IMG/VR virus record: IMGVR_UViG_3300011114_000282
Span: 1-35,168 of that record
Length of the DNA stretch: 35,168 nucleotides
Direction: 5' to 3' (one strand)
From: a virus
Positions 6,860 through 13,044 of this stretch are shown piece after piece. A model generated the notes under the pieces. The model worked only from the letters and a program-made list of their open reading frames with translations, searched no databases and had not been told where the DNA came from. The translations under genes and the position numbers were made by a program. The first letter of the stretch is position 1. The number at the start of each line of letters is the position of its first letter.

Positions 6860-7076
6860 ATTGCCCCTACGCGCAACCGCCCATGTGTCGGGGTCAACAC
6901 GACAGGCATGGGGGATAGGTGACTACTGTGGGAAAGCGTGAGAGAGTCACAGGGGCGGCGAAGATAGAACCCCTACGCGAACGTCTGTCGGGCATGTGCG
7001 GCTCCGTCCGAGTGTGTAGAAGGCTAGTCCCTTTCAGTGGGGAGGGCTAGGCTTTGCTCACCATCCGAGTGAGGGT
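6860..7076. other. Non-coding stretch with further hairpins
   Basis: No convincing gene. CCCATGTGTCG (6880-6890) pairs with CGACA-GG-CATGGG (6900-6912) with a two-base bulge. GTGACT (6919-6924) pairs with AGTCAC (6945-6950). CTCAC (7057-7061) pairs with GTGAG (7069-7073). TTGCCCCT at 6861-6868 could compete for the G-rich strand at 6835-6840 of the preceding RNA. The block resembles the left control region in carrying CACAGGGG followed by TAGAACCC (compare 4979-4998 with 6948-6973). Confidence 0.55.
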
Positions 7077-7080
7077 TTAG

Positions 7081-7122
7081 AGTAGGTAGAAAGCTATAGT
7101 AGGTAAGGGATTAGAGTAGGTA
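7081..7122 (+). repeat. Three iterons, AGTAGGTA every 17 bp
   Basis: The octamer AGTAGGTA begins at 7081, 7098 and 7115, exactly 17 bases apart. The first and third copies lie in the longer identical TTAGAGTAGGTAG (7077-7089 and 7111-7123). A degenerate copy, AGAGGGTA, follows at 7138. Evenly spaced short repeats of this kind are typical of initiator or regulator binding sites. They lie just before the next gene cluster. Confidence 0.65.
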
Positions 7123-7150
7123 GTAATCTTTTTTTTTAGAGGGTAAGACT

Positions 7151-7243
7151 ATGGATGAGTTCAAGACTTTCAGAGGGCTATTAGCCTTCCTCTTTTTTTT
7201 AACAGGCTTAGTGTTATTGCTGGCTGCATGGTGGACATCATGA
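7151..7243 (+). CDS. Tiny membrane protein, 30 residues
   Basis: ATG 7151 follows GAGGG with suitable spacing. The product has a charged start (MDEFKTFRG) and then one hydrophobic helix (LLAFLFFLTGLVLLLAAWW). Its TGA overlaps the next ATG as ATGA, which strongly supports translation. Such small single-pass proteins in early regions may alter the host membrane or act as holin-like toxins; the function is not readable from sequence. Confidence 0.65.
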   Translation: MDEFKTFRGLLAFLFFLTGLVLLLAAWWTS

Positions 7244-7464
7244 GCAAGATGACAGACTGGTTTCCCCCGCACGTCAAGCCTGTGCGCGAGGGTGTGTACG
7301 AAATTAGATTTGCAAATAGACAAAAAAAGGATGCACCCATGTACGCTACATGGAATGGGCGATGGTCTTGTTGGTCACACTACAAAGACGATTTGTATCA
7401 CACACGATTTCTTGAAGCAGTGCAAAACAAATGCTGGCGCGGGTTTACTAAGGAGCAAACATGA
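7240..7464 (+). CDS. Conserved small phage hypothetical protein
   Basis: 74 residues from ATG 7240, chosen over an in-frame ATG at 7228 because it overlaps the previous stop (ATGA) and has GGTGGA upstream. The sequence WFPPHVKPVREGVYEIRF followed by YATWNGRWSCWS resembles a widespread short phage family with a W-P-x-x-x-P-V-R-x-G-x-Y-E pattern and a Trp-rich beta strand. Function unknown in the family. Coupled by ATGA to a zinc-ribbon mini-gene. Confidence 0.7.
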   Translation: MSKMTDWFPPHVKPVREGVYEIRFANRQKKDAPMYATWNGRWSCWSHYKDDLYHTRFLEAVQNKCWRGFTKEQT

Positions 7465-7544
7465 CAGGCTATCAATCTTATTGCGTGTACTGCAAACGCC
7501 CTGTGTTCACTATATTAATTAAATGTAGGAGTTGCGGAAAATGA
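7461..7544 (+). CDS. 27-residue zinc-ribbon-like mini-protein
   Basis: ATG 7461 overlaps the preceding stop, and its own TGA overlaps the next ATG. AGGAG lies upstream (7451-7455). The peptide has two Cys pairs, CVYC and CRSC, spaced as in a minimal zinc ribbon, separated by a short hydrophobic strand. ATGA overlaps on both sides make chance unlikely. It may bind a protein or nucleic acid partner. Confidence 0.6.
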   Translation: MTGYQSYCVYCKRPVFTILIKCRSCGK

Positions 7545-7726
7545 CTGACCCAACTATTGCTGCATGGAGCCGAGAAGATGACTTGCTTTTTCAATTGCGC
7601 CGATTGCGTGAAGAAAATGAAAGATTAAAAAAAGAAATTGCTAACCAAGACTCAATAATGACAGCGCAAGCAATGCGCATCGTTGATTTAAAGACACACA
7701 TTGCAAACCTTGAAGGAGAAGACTGA
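7541..7726 (+). CDS. Short coiled-coil protein
   Basis: 61 residues from ATG 7541, preferred over a TTG nine bases upstream because it overlaps the previous stop and has GGAG at 7528-7531. Residues about 15-57 (LLFQLRRLREENERLKKE and following) form leucine-zipper-like heptads, predicting a dimeric coiled coil with little else. No functional assignment. The stop overlaps the next ATG by one base. Confidence 0.7.
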   Translation: MTDPTIAAWSREDDLLFQLRRLREENERLKKEIANQDSIMTAQAMRIVDLKTHIANLEGED

Positions 7727-8505
7727 TGACAGGCTACGAATCAAAACGCGCAGCAGCGCAAGCAAAGACAATAGACGAAGTTAATTGGGCAGATCATGAG
7801 CCTGATGGGTTGTCACACCTAGCGCAGGAACCTGTGGTTTTTAACACGCTCACATCGCTAAGACACAAGAAAACTGTTGGCCCTATTGAAAGCGCAATGA
7901 GGAACATCGCCTCGGCACAGCCAGCGCAGGTATACCAAGACCACGACGATGCGCTGACGATTGCATATCAAAGCGGATACTACGATGGCAAGAAAGCAGC
8001 ACAGCCAGCGCAGGAGCCAATAAATGTCAGGGCTAAATTTTTGTCTGAGAACATTGTGGAAAGCATTGACTGTGGGGACGCTGCCGGAGCAAAAGCCACT
8101 CTTGAAATGCTTACAGCCTTGGCACAGCCAGCGCAGGAGCCGTTTGGCTATTTCCGATATGACGCACGCCTTGATGCGTGGGTGCAAAACTGTGGGAACA
8201 ATCAAGGCACTCCGTTTTACACCACCCCACCACAGCGCAAGCCGCTGAATAAAGAGCCGCCACCGTGGTGGCCTGCTGTTGAAAATATCTTGAACGAGTA
8301 CGGCTTGCAGGCAGTAGATTTTGTTGCTGACTTTAAGAATGCCTTGGCACAGCCAGAGCAAGAGCCTGTGGCAAATGACAGAGCATTGCAACTTGTTACA
8401 CATCAATTAAATCATTGGGTAGCTTATGCGACAGAGTTGCGAGAAAGGCTGAATAAGTACGAAGGCGGTGCGCCAATGCTTTTAAATAAGGAGAAGAACA
8501 CATGA
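7726..8505 (+). CDS. Modular hypothetical protein with AQPAQEP linkers
   Basis: 259 residues made of short segments separated by an AQPAQEP-type linker (copies at residues about 30-36, 64-69, 90-97, 133-139 and 206-212). The DNA of each linker is a 15-base repeat, CACAGCCAGCGCAGG or close variants, at 7814, 7916, 8000, 8123 and 8348. One segment, GTPFYTTPPQRKPL, matches a pattern common in phage proteins of unknown function. The last segment (ALQLVTHQLNHWVAYATELRE) is helical. Recombination between repeats could add or remove segments. Confidence 0.7.
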   Translation: MTGYESKRAAAQAKTIDEVNWADHEPDGLSHLAQEPVVFNTLTSLRHKKTVGPIESAMRNIASAQPAQVYQDHDDALTIAYQSGYYDGKKAAQPAQEPINVRAKFLSENIVESIDCGDAAGAKATLEMLTALAQPAQEPFGYFRYDARLDAWVQNCGNNQGTPFYTTPPQRKPLNKEPPPWWPAVENILNEYGLQAVDFVADFKNALAQPEQEPVANDRALQLVTHQLNHWVAYATELRERLNKYEGGAPMLLNKEKNT

Positions 8506-8690
8506 AAGTACAGGAAATCATTGACTACGCATACCCCAACATGATGGCAGAGAAGCACCTACATGCTGCCCATCAAGCTATGTTGTTGAAGCAGTATGAC
8601 GCTGCTCTAGACCACACTGCGGAGGCAATAGCCTATGCTGACCTTATGAGGGATGCCATAAGCGCCATGCGTAAGCTGGCAGCAAACTGA
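8502..8690 (+). CDS. Small helical hypothetical protein
   Basis: 62 residues, starting with ATGA overlap and ending at TGA 8688-8690, whose last base begins the methyltransferase ATG. Sequence such as MMAEKHLHAAHQAMLLKQ and DAALDHTAEAIAYADLM suggests a helical hairpin like one TPR unit. Unknown role, but translation of the methyltransferase is likely coupled to it. Confidence 0.65.
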   Translation: MKVQEIIDYAYPNMMAEKHLHAAHQAMLLKQYDAALDHTAEAIAYADLMRDAISAMRKLAAN

Positions 8691-9433
8691 TGGAGCAATT
8701 ATATGAGTTGGCTCTTTTCGCAGGCGCTGGTGGAGGGATACTTGGAGGGCACTTGCTCGGATGGCGAACTGTCTGCGCCGTCGAGTGGGAACCATACCCA
8801 GCTAGCGTACTGTGCGCCAGACAGAATGACGGCCTTCTCCCGCCTTTCCCGATTTGGGATGACGTACAAACCTTTGACGGACATCCTTGGCGAGGAATTG
8901 TCGATGTCATCAGTGGTGGCTTTCCATGTCAGGACATTAGTGCAGCAGGAAAAGGCGCAGGAATTGACGGAGAACGAAGCGGAATGTGGGGACAAATGGC
9001 GCGCATCATTTGCGAAGTACGACCAAAATTTGTCTTTGTGGAAAACTCACCAATGCTCACTTCTCGGGGACTTGGACGAATTCTCGGAGACTTGGCCTCA
9101 ATGGGGTTTGATGCAAGATGGGGAGTGCTGGGAGCAGATTCCATCGGGGCTTGTCACCATCGAGAAAGAATTTGGATATTGGCCTACACCAATGGCGACA
9201 GATTGGAAGGCAACTGGAAAATTAGAAACACTAAAACGGCAAGGGGACAAGAATGGGGCTGGGCATCAAAACAGACCACAATACCATTATGCCCGCAAAT
9301 ACAACATGAAAATGCCGTTAGCAGCGCAAGAGATACTGATGATGTGGCCTCTAGGGTGGACAGACTTAAAGCCATTGGAAATGGACAAGTTCCACTCTGT
9401 ACAGCAACCGCTTGGAGAATCCTAAGTGCGTAG
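8690..9433 (+). CDS. DNA cytosine-C5 methyltransferase
   Basis: 247 residues, short for the family. Motif I is FAGAGGG at 10-16 (SAM binding), motif II acidic VEWE at 31-34, motif IV GGFPCQDIS with catalytic C80, motif VI VENSP (E118), motif VIII HHRERIWIL near 156-164, and motif IX/X DRLKAIGNGQVP at 224-235. It transfers methyl from SAM to cytosine C5, presumably to protect phage DNA from host restriction. The segment between VIII and IX, where the target-recognition domain lies, is only about 60 residues. The start shares a base with the previous stop. A second long ORF occupies another frame of nearly the whole gene. Confidence 0.9.
   Translation: MEQLYELALFAGAGGGILGGHLLGWRTVCAVEWEPYPASVLCARQNDGLLPPFPIWDDVQTFDGHPWRGIVDVISGGFPCQDISAAGKGAGIDGERSGMWGQMARIICEVRPKFVFVENSPMLTSRGLGRILGDLASMGFDARWGVLGADSIGACHHRERIWILAYTNGDRLEGNWKIRNTKTARGQEWGWASKQTTIPLCPQIQHENAVSSARDTDDVASRVDRLKAIGNGQVPLCTATAWRILSA
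8703..9425 (+). CDS. Overprinted ORF inside the methyltransferase gene
   Basis: 240 codons on the same strand, shifted one base forward relative to the methyltransferase frame and covering 97% of it. ATG 8703 has GGAG at 8692-8695 with a seven-base spacer, a better Shine-Dalgarno than the methyltransferase start. The product begins MSWLFSQALVEGYLEGTCSD, contains SLWKTHQCSLLGDLDEFSET and WPTPMATDW, and ends near PLGWTDLKPLEMDKF. It is Trp-rich and looks protein-like. From memory, unverified, proteins with MSWLFS, SWKT...SLLGDL...FSETWP and GWTDLKPL occur in other phages and bacteria as hypotheticals. It could be a real dual-coded protein or a recurrent misannotation. Confidence 0.5.
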   Translation: MSWLFSQALVEGYLEGTCSDGELSAPSSGNHTQLAYCAPDRMTAFSRLSRFGMTYKPLTDILGEELSMSSVVAFHVRTLVQQEKAQELTENEAECGDKWRASFAKYDQNLSLWKTHQCSLLGDLDEFSETWPQWGLMQDGECWEQIPSGLVTIEKEFGYWPTPMATDWKATGKLETLKRQGDKNGAGHQNRPQYHYARKYNMKMPLAAQEILMMWPLGWTDLKPLEMDKFHSVQQPLGES

Positions 9434-9490
9434 GGCATTGACCCTGTCTCTTTTTTTCCACAACTTTACAAACTATTTAACAGAAAGGGC

Positions 9491-9521
9491 TTTACTGCAC
9501 ATAACTTTGTAGGCTTATAAT
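9491..9521 (+). promoter_or_regulatory. Promoter for the recombination genes
   Basis: The gap 9434-9563 holds a TATAAT at 9516-9521 within TAGGCTTATAATC, identical over 13 bases to the early promoter -10 region. The -35 side is weak (TTTACT at 9491-9496 or TTACTG at 9492-9497), so it may need an activator. A T7 run at about 9453-9459 after a short hairpin could weakly terminate the upstream transcript. Confidence 0.6.
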
Positions 9522-9563
9522 CGTACCCGTGGGAAGTTCCCCACTACTTAATGAAAGTTTCAA

Positions 9564-9791
9564 ATGACCAAATACTGTGTAAATTGCAAGCACTTCCGTC
9601 CCAAGGTGGGAGACGAACATCACGAATACGCTCGCTGCTATGTCAGTACGCGCAAAAACCCCATCTCCCTTGTCACTGGTCAACCAAAGTATGCAAACGC
9701 TCTTGACTTTCCGTATGCAGAGGTAATGCGAGTTAATGGGCAATCTTGTGGCCCTAATGCACTTTTCTATGAGGAGGCAACCAATGTCTGA
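9564..9791 (+). CDS. Small Cys-rich, probably zinc-binding protein
   Basis: 75 residues. CVNCKHF at the N-terminus, a third Cys in ARCYV and a fourth in QSCGP give four cysteines able to bind one zinc ion. The YCxxCKHF...C...CGP layout is a recurrent small phage family of unknown function. It is the first gene after the 9516 promoter and overlaps the exonuclease start by eight bases. Confidence 0.75.
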   Translation: MTKYCVNCKHFRPKVGDEHHEYARCYVSTRKNPISLVTGQPKYANALDFPYAEVMRVNGQSCGPNALFYEEATNV

Positions 9792-10680
9792 TTTTTCCCC
9801 CCAAACCCGTAACTCAGCATGGTGGTCAGGCGATAGCCGTCTGGCTGCCCAAGGCAAAGCTAACGTAGCCATCCTGACAAAGCAGGGAAAGATGGAACGT
9901 GAAGACCTTTCACAAGTGGAAGCTGTCCAGATGGGTCACATCATGGAGCCGGTCATAGGGCGGCTGGCCCAAAACAAGCTACAGGTGGAACTCACCAAGA
10001 TAGAAGAGTCTCTAACTCACCCCAAGGAATCTTGGCTCCGTTCACACTTTGACTTTGTAGGAAAAGAAAATGGTAAGACATTTCTGGTGGAAGCTAAGAA
10101 CTACAACGCAGCAATGCGCTCTAAATTTGATGCTGATACTGGACTTATGCCAGTTGCAGATATGGCTCAAATTGTCCATGAGGCCACGGTCTATGGTTGC
10201 GATACTGTTTATCTGGCCGTGCTATTTGGTGGTCAGGAGTTCGTCCTTATTCCTCAACAAATTACTGAGCAGATGAAGGAAGACCATATAAAAGAGATGG
10301 CAGTCCTGTGGGCGCACGTTGTAGGCGGTACAGCCCTTCCCCCTGAGTCTGTTGACCAAGCCAAGGCTCTTTACCCTGTGTCCTCAGAAGCTACCAAATT
10401 GGCCTCTGCAAGCGTAGAGCAAGCCGTACTCATGCTGGCGGCTATTAAGCGTGAGATTAAGGCCTTAGAAGACCGCGAAGACCAGTATCAAACGCTAGTG
10501 CAGGGTTACATGGAAAACAAGTCAACCCTAGCAAGCATAGATGGCAATGTCTTAGCAACTTGGAAGTCTGCCAAGTCATCCATGAAGTTTGACTCCAAGT
10601 TGTTTGAAAGTGCTATGCCTGACATTTACCGGCAATTCATTCGTGAGATGCCCGGTAGCCGCCGTTTCCTAATTAAGTGA
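9784..10680 (+). CDS. YqaJ-type phage exonuclease
   Basis: 298 residues from ATG 9784, chosen because GAGGAGG at 9771-9777 is six bases upstream; a longer in-frame start at 9736 is unnecessary. The N-terminal 160 residues show the PD-(D/E)xK pattern of YqaJ/lambda-exonuclease proteins: GHIMEPVIG near 51-59, SHFDFVG with D90, and FLVEAKNYN with E103 and K105. It would chew one strand from double-stranded ends to feed annealing by the RecT-like protein downstream. The C-terminal 100 residues are partly coiled coil (MLAAIKREIKALEDRED) and may mediate oligomerisation. Confidence 0.88.
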   Translation: MSDFSPQTRNSAWWSGDSRLAAQGKANVAILTKQGKMEREDLSQVEAVQMGHIMEPVIGRLAQNKLQVELTKIEESLTHPKESWLRSHFDFVGKENGKTFLVEAKNYNAAMRSKFDADTGLMPVADMAQIVHEATVYGCDTVYLAVLFGGQEFVLIPQQITEQMKEDHIKEMAVLWAHVVGGTALPPESVDQAKALYPVSSEATKLASASVEQAVLMLAAIKREIKALEDREDQYQTLVQGYMENKSTLASIDGNVLATWKSAKSSMKFDSKLFESAMPDIYRQFIREMPGSRRFLIK

Positions 10681-10688
10681 GGTTCACT

Positions 10689-10859
10689 ATGTTTATGTTT
10701 AGCAATGAGAAAGAGCGTCTATACGATGTGATAGACAATTTGCGTAACCGCATTACTTTACTGGAAACCAAGATTGACAACTTGCAAAACAGGCATCGTT
10801 ACGGAATCAAGCTGGACGGCACACCAAGAGCAAAGCCGGGAAAGAAGCCAAAGCAATGA
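10689..10859 (+). CDS. Short coiled-coil, basic-tail protein
   Basis: 56 residues from ATG 10689, supported by GAGG six bases upstream; GTG 10677 overlapping the previous stop is an alternative. LYDVIDNLRNRITLLETKI is heptad-like, followed by a basic Pro/Lys tail (RAKPGKKPKQ). It may bind nucleic acid or be an accessory to the recombination proteins between which it lies. Not recognised. Confidence 0.6.
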   Translation: MFMFSNEKERLYDVIDNLRNRITLLETKIDNLQNRHRYGIKLDGTPRAKPGKKPKQ

Positions 10860-11065
10860 AAGACAAAGCATACCCTTTCAGTCACAAGCATCCCACTACT
10901 GGACTGACTAACAGCAGTGAGGGAATGGACTTGCGAGACATGTTTGCCATAGCTGCACTGCAAGTAGTACATGCAACCAGTGGAGGTTTCTATCGTCAGA
11001 AGGCAGAAGATGCCTATCGCCTAGCAGATGAAATGTTAAGAGTAAGGAGCAAAGTAAATGAGTAA
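10856..11065 (+). CDS. Conserved small phage hypothetical protein
   Basis: 69 residues, ATGA-coupled to the previous gene. GMDLRDMFAIAALQVV and YRQKAEDAYRLADEMLRVR match a short family frequent in phage early regions (Gly-Met/Leu-x-hydrophobic-Arg-Asp, then AYRLADAM). The family has no assigned biochemical role. It overlaps the recT-like start by eight bases, so expression is tied to recombination genes. Confidence 0.7.
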   Translation: MKDKAYPFSHKHPTTGLTNSSEGMDLRDMFAIAALQVVHATSGGFYRQKAEDAYRLADEMLRVRSKVNE

Positions 11066-11894
11066 TATCATCCCCTACAACGATATGCAGCAGATGGCAG
11101 AGGTAGCTGCCAGTTCTAAGATGTTTGGGTTCAAGAACCCGCAAGAGGCATTGGCAATCATGTTGCTGTGCCAAGGCGAAGGACTGCACCCTGCTATCGC
11201 TATGCGTGATTACCATGTAATCCAAGGCCGTCCAGCACTGAAAGCAGATGCCATGCTTGCACGTTTCCAGCAAGCTGGTGGTGCAGTCAAGTGGGATGTC
11301 TACACTGACCAAGAGGTGACAGGCACGTTCTCACATCCGTCTGGTGGCAGCTTGGCAGTAACGTGGACTCTTACCCATGCCAAACAGATAGGCATTGCAA
11401 GCAAGGATAACTGGAAGAACTATCCCCGTGCCATGCTCCGTGCGCGGTGTATCTCAGAAGGCATCCGTGCTGTCTATCCCGGCTGCGTGGTAGGTGTCTA
11501 CACACCAGAAGAAGTGCAAGACTTCCAGTCAGCCCCTGCCACTAAAGACATGGGAATGGTAGAGGAAGTGATAGCAGAACCAGACGGGGCTTTTGAACTA
11601 TTCGTTCCCGGCAATGATGAGGCTTACAACCGCTTCCATACTGTTGAGCAATGGCTGGAGGCTTACGTCACTATGGTGGCCCGTATCACCAAGTCTGCAA
11701 AGATGGATGAGGAACTGAAAGCAGAGAAGATTGATGGCCTCAAGGCTTGCAACATGAACATGCTGGACTCTCTGGACAACATGCTCAAGGTCAAGATGAA
11801 GGGCATGTTAGTCACTGCTGGAGTGTCTGTTAGCCCAAAGCCGGGTACGCCCCCACAAAGTCCCGAAGTGGTACACAGCGTGACAATATCCTAA
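11058..11894 (+). CDS. recT: RecT-family single-strand annealing protein
   Basis: 278 residues. The core (about 10-160) follows the RecT pattern: FGFKNPQEALAIMLLCQGEGLHP, DYHVIQGRPALKADAML, a beta stretch TGTFSHPSGGSLAV, then KDNWKNYPRAMLRARCISE and VVGVYTPEEV. RecT/Beta-type proteins coat single strands and anneal homologous DNA, acting with an exonuclease, here the YqaJ-type gene 400 bases upstream. The C-terminal 100 residues are acidic-helical and less conserved. The family call rests on pattern recognition. Confidence 0.82.
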   Translation: MSNIIPYNDMQQMAEVAASSKMFGFKNPQEALAIMLLCQGEGLHPAIAMRDYHVIQGRPALKADAMLARFQQAGGAVKWDVYTDQEVTGTFSHPSGGSLAVTWTLTHAKQIGIASKDNWKNYPRAMLRARCISEGIRAVYPGCVVGVYTPEEVQDFQSAPATKDMGMVEEVIAEPDGAFELFVPGNDEAYNRFHTVEQWLEAYVTMVARITKSAKMDEELKAEKIDGLKACNMNMLDSLDNMLKVKMKGMLVTAGVSVSPKPGTPPQSPEVVHSVTIS

Positions 11895-11899
11895 GACAC

Positions 11900-12073
11900 T
11901 TGGAAGCTGGCAAGGCAATCTCTCCTATGGAAGCACTGAATTTATACGGGAGTTTTCGCCTTGCTGCCCACATAGAAGTGTTGCGGAAAGAGGGATACAA
12001 CATCTTTACTCATAAGGTGAAGAACAATGGCAAAGAGTACGCGAGTTACACGTTAACGAAAGGAAGAGTATGA
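11900..12073 (+). CDS. Small helix-turn-helix protein with non-ATG start
   Basis: In one frame from 11834 to 12073 lies a compact domain: AISPMEALNLYGSFRLAAHI, EVLRKEGYNIFTHKV, GKEYASYTL, typical of short phage helix-turn-helix proteins. No ATG precedes the conserved part; TTG 11900, six bases after the recT stop, gives 57 residues, while ATG 11927 would cut the first helix. Readable family-like sequence (TQRDNILRHLEAG) extends upstream of the TTG. Restart after the recT stop, or a -1 shift from recT, are possible. Its TGA overlaps the next ATG. Confidence 0.6.
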   Translation: MEAGKAISPMEALNLYGSFRLAAHIEVLRKEGYNIFTHKVKNNGKEYASYTLTKGRV

Positions 12074-12381
12074 GCAATCAACATCGTGAGATGCCGGGGT
12101 CAGGAGTGGCCTATTGGGAGGAAGAAAAGAAGTCAGACAAGGGGCCAGACTACAAGGGCTTTATTGTCCTTGAGATGGACTACAAGGCTGGCGAGAAGTT
12201 GAAGTTTGCCGTCTGGCAGCGGGATACTTCTAAAGGCACTACCCTGCTGTCTTTCAAAGAAGACAACTGGACTAAGCGCAAGAAGGCAGAAGAGCGTAAC
12301 GAAGTTGTCGAGGTGGTTCCTGCTTACCGCAAGCACCAGCAGAGCAAGCCTAGTGAAGACTTTGATGACGTACCCTTCTAG
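12070..12381 (+). CDS. Single-stranded-DNA-binding-like protein
   Basis: 103 residues. The central part is strand-rich and basic (KGFIVLEMDYKAGEKLKFAVWQ, LSFKEDNWTKRKKAEE). The C-terminus is EDFDDVPF, a close match to the acidic SSB tip (DFDDDIPF in E. coli) through which SSB recruits repair and replication proteins. The body lacks an obvious classical SSB OB-fold signature, so this is a divergent or analogous SSB. Its place after the exonuclease and annealing protein fits a three-part recombination set. Confidence 0.65.
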   Translation: MSNQHREMPGSGVAYWEEEKKSDKGPDYKGFIVLEMDYKAGEKLKFAVWQRDTSKGTTLLSFKEDNWTKRKKAEERNEVVEVVPAYRKHQQSKPSEDFDDVPF

Positions 12382-12384
12382 TAC

Positions 12385-12413
12385 TTGACAAAAGTCTATA
12401 CGTTTGTTACATT
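12385..12413 (+). promoter_or_regulatory. Promoter for the HNH-type gene
   Basis: TTGACA at 12385-12390, a 17-base spacer and TACATT at 12408-12413 (four of six matches). It starts three bases after the SSB-like stop and drives the next gene, which otherwise could be read from the operon. A private promoter is typical of morons and homing-endonuclease inserts. Confidence 0.7.
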
Positions 12414-12435
12414 AAAGACTTTAATGGAGCAGCGT

Positions 12436-13044
12436 ATGAAACTTCCAAAAAATGCAAAGGACATAACTGGTAACAAATATGGAATGCTAACTGCCATGTA
12501 TCCAATTCACTCAAAAAATGGAAAGGTTGTGTGGCAGTTCTTGTGCGATTGTGGAAATTACTATTTCACAATTTCTACCGCCATTAAGTGTGGCTCTGTT
12601 GTTTCTTGCGGTTGCCATAGAAAACGACAGCAAGGAATGGGAGCTAGCCGCGAGTATCACATTTGGTACAAGATGATTGACAGATGCACAAACCAAGATG
12701 CAAAAGACTATAAGAGGTACGGCGGGAGAGGGATTAAAGTTTGTTCTAGGTGGATGAAGTTTGAAAATTTTTTCTATGACATGGGAGTGGCTCCTAAAGA
12801 AAAAAGTTTGGACAGAATAGACAACGATGGCGACTACAGCAAGGCTAACTGCAAATGGTCAACCAGTGCAGAACAGCACAGAAACAAGTCAACCAATGTT
12901 GTCATTACGTATCAAGGGGAATCAAAAATTCTCACTGATTGGGCAAAATCATTAGGACTAAGGGTCGACACACTATGGATGAGATTGAAAAGAAACATGC
13001 CCCTAGAAAAAGCGTTAAAACCTCGCCAACTCAAAGAACCTTGA
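12436..13044 (+). CDS. HNH homing-endonuclease-like protein
   Basis: 202 residues from ATG 12436 (GGAG seven bases upstream; in-frame ATG 12424 possible). Zinc-binding pairs LCDCG and SCGCH lie in the first 65 residues. The nuclease-like core runs YHIWYKMIDRC, RYGGRGIKVC, SLDRIDNDGDY and NCKWSTSAEQHRN, a pattern common in free-standing phage HNH-type endonucleases. The C-terminus (YQGESKILTDWAKSLGL) resembles intron-encoded nuclease DNA-binding repeats. Codons look more AT-rich than neighbours, and it has its own promoter, so recent arrival as a mobile gene is likely. Confidence 0.75.
   Translation: MKLPKNAKDITGNKYGMLTAMYPIHSKNGKVVWQFLCDCGNYYFTISTAIKCGSVVSCGCHRKRQQGMGASREYHIWYKMIDRCTNQDAKDYKRYGGRGIKVCSRWMKFENFFYDMGVAPKEKSLDRIDNDGDYSKANCKWSTSAEQHRNKSTNVVITYQGESKILTDWAKSLGLRVDTLWMRLKRNMPLEKALKPRQLKEP

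Noticed and set aside
6727-6909. 60-codon minus-strand ORF
   Set aside because: It lies across the candidate RNAs and hairpins, against the direction of the surrounding genes, with no recognisable protein features.
7077-7123. CRISPR array
   Set aside because: The repeats are only 8-13 bases at 17-base spacing, too short for CRISPR repeats and spacers, and no cas genes are present.
7858-8406. 182-codon minus-strand ORF
   Set aside because: Shadow of the repeat-linked protein; its LLRWLCQG repeats are the reverse complement of the AQPAQEP linkers.
9736-9783. Longer start for the YqaJ-type exonuclease
   Set aside because: ATG 9784 has GAGGAGG at ideal spacing and matches the expected N-terminus; the extension only repeats the overlap with the Cys-rich gene.
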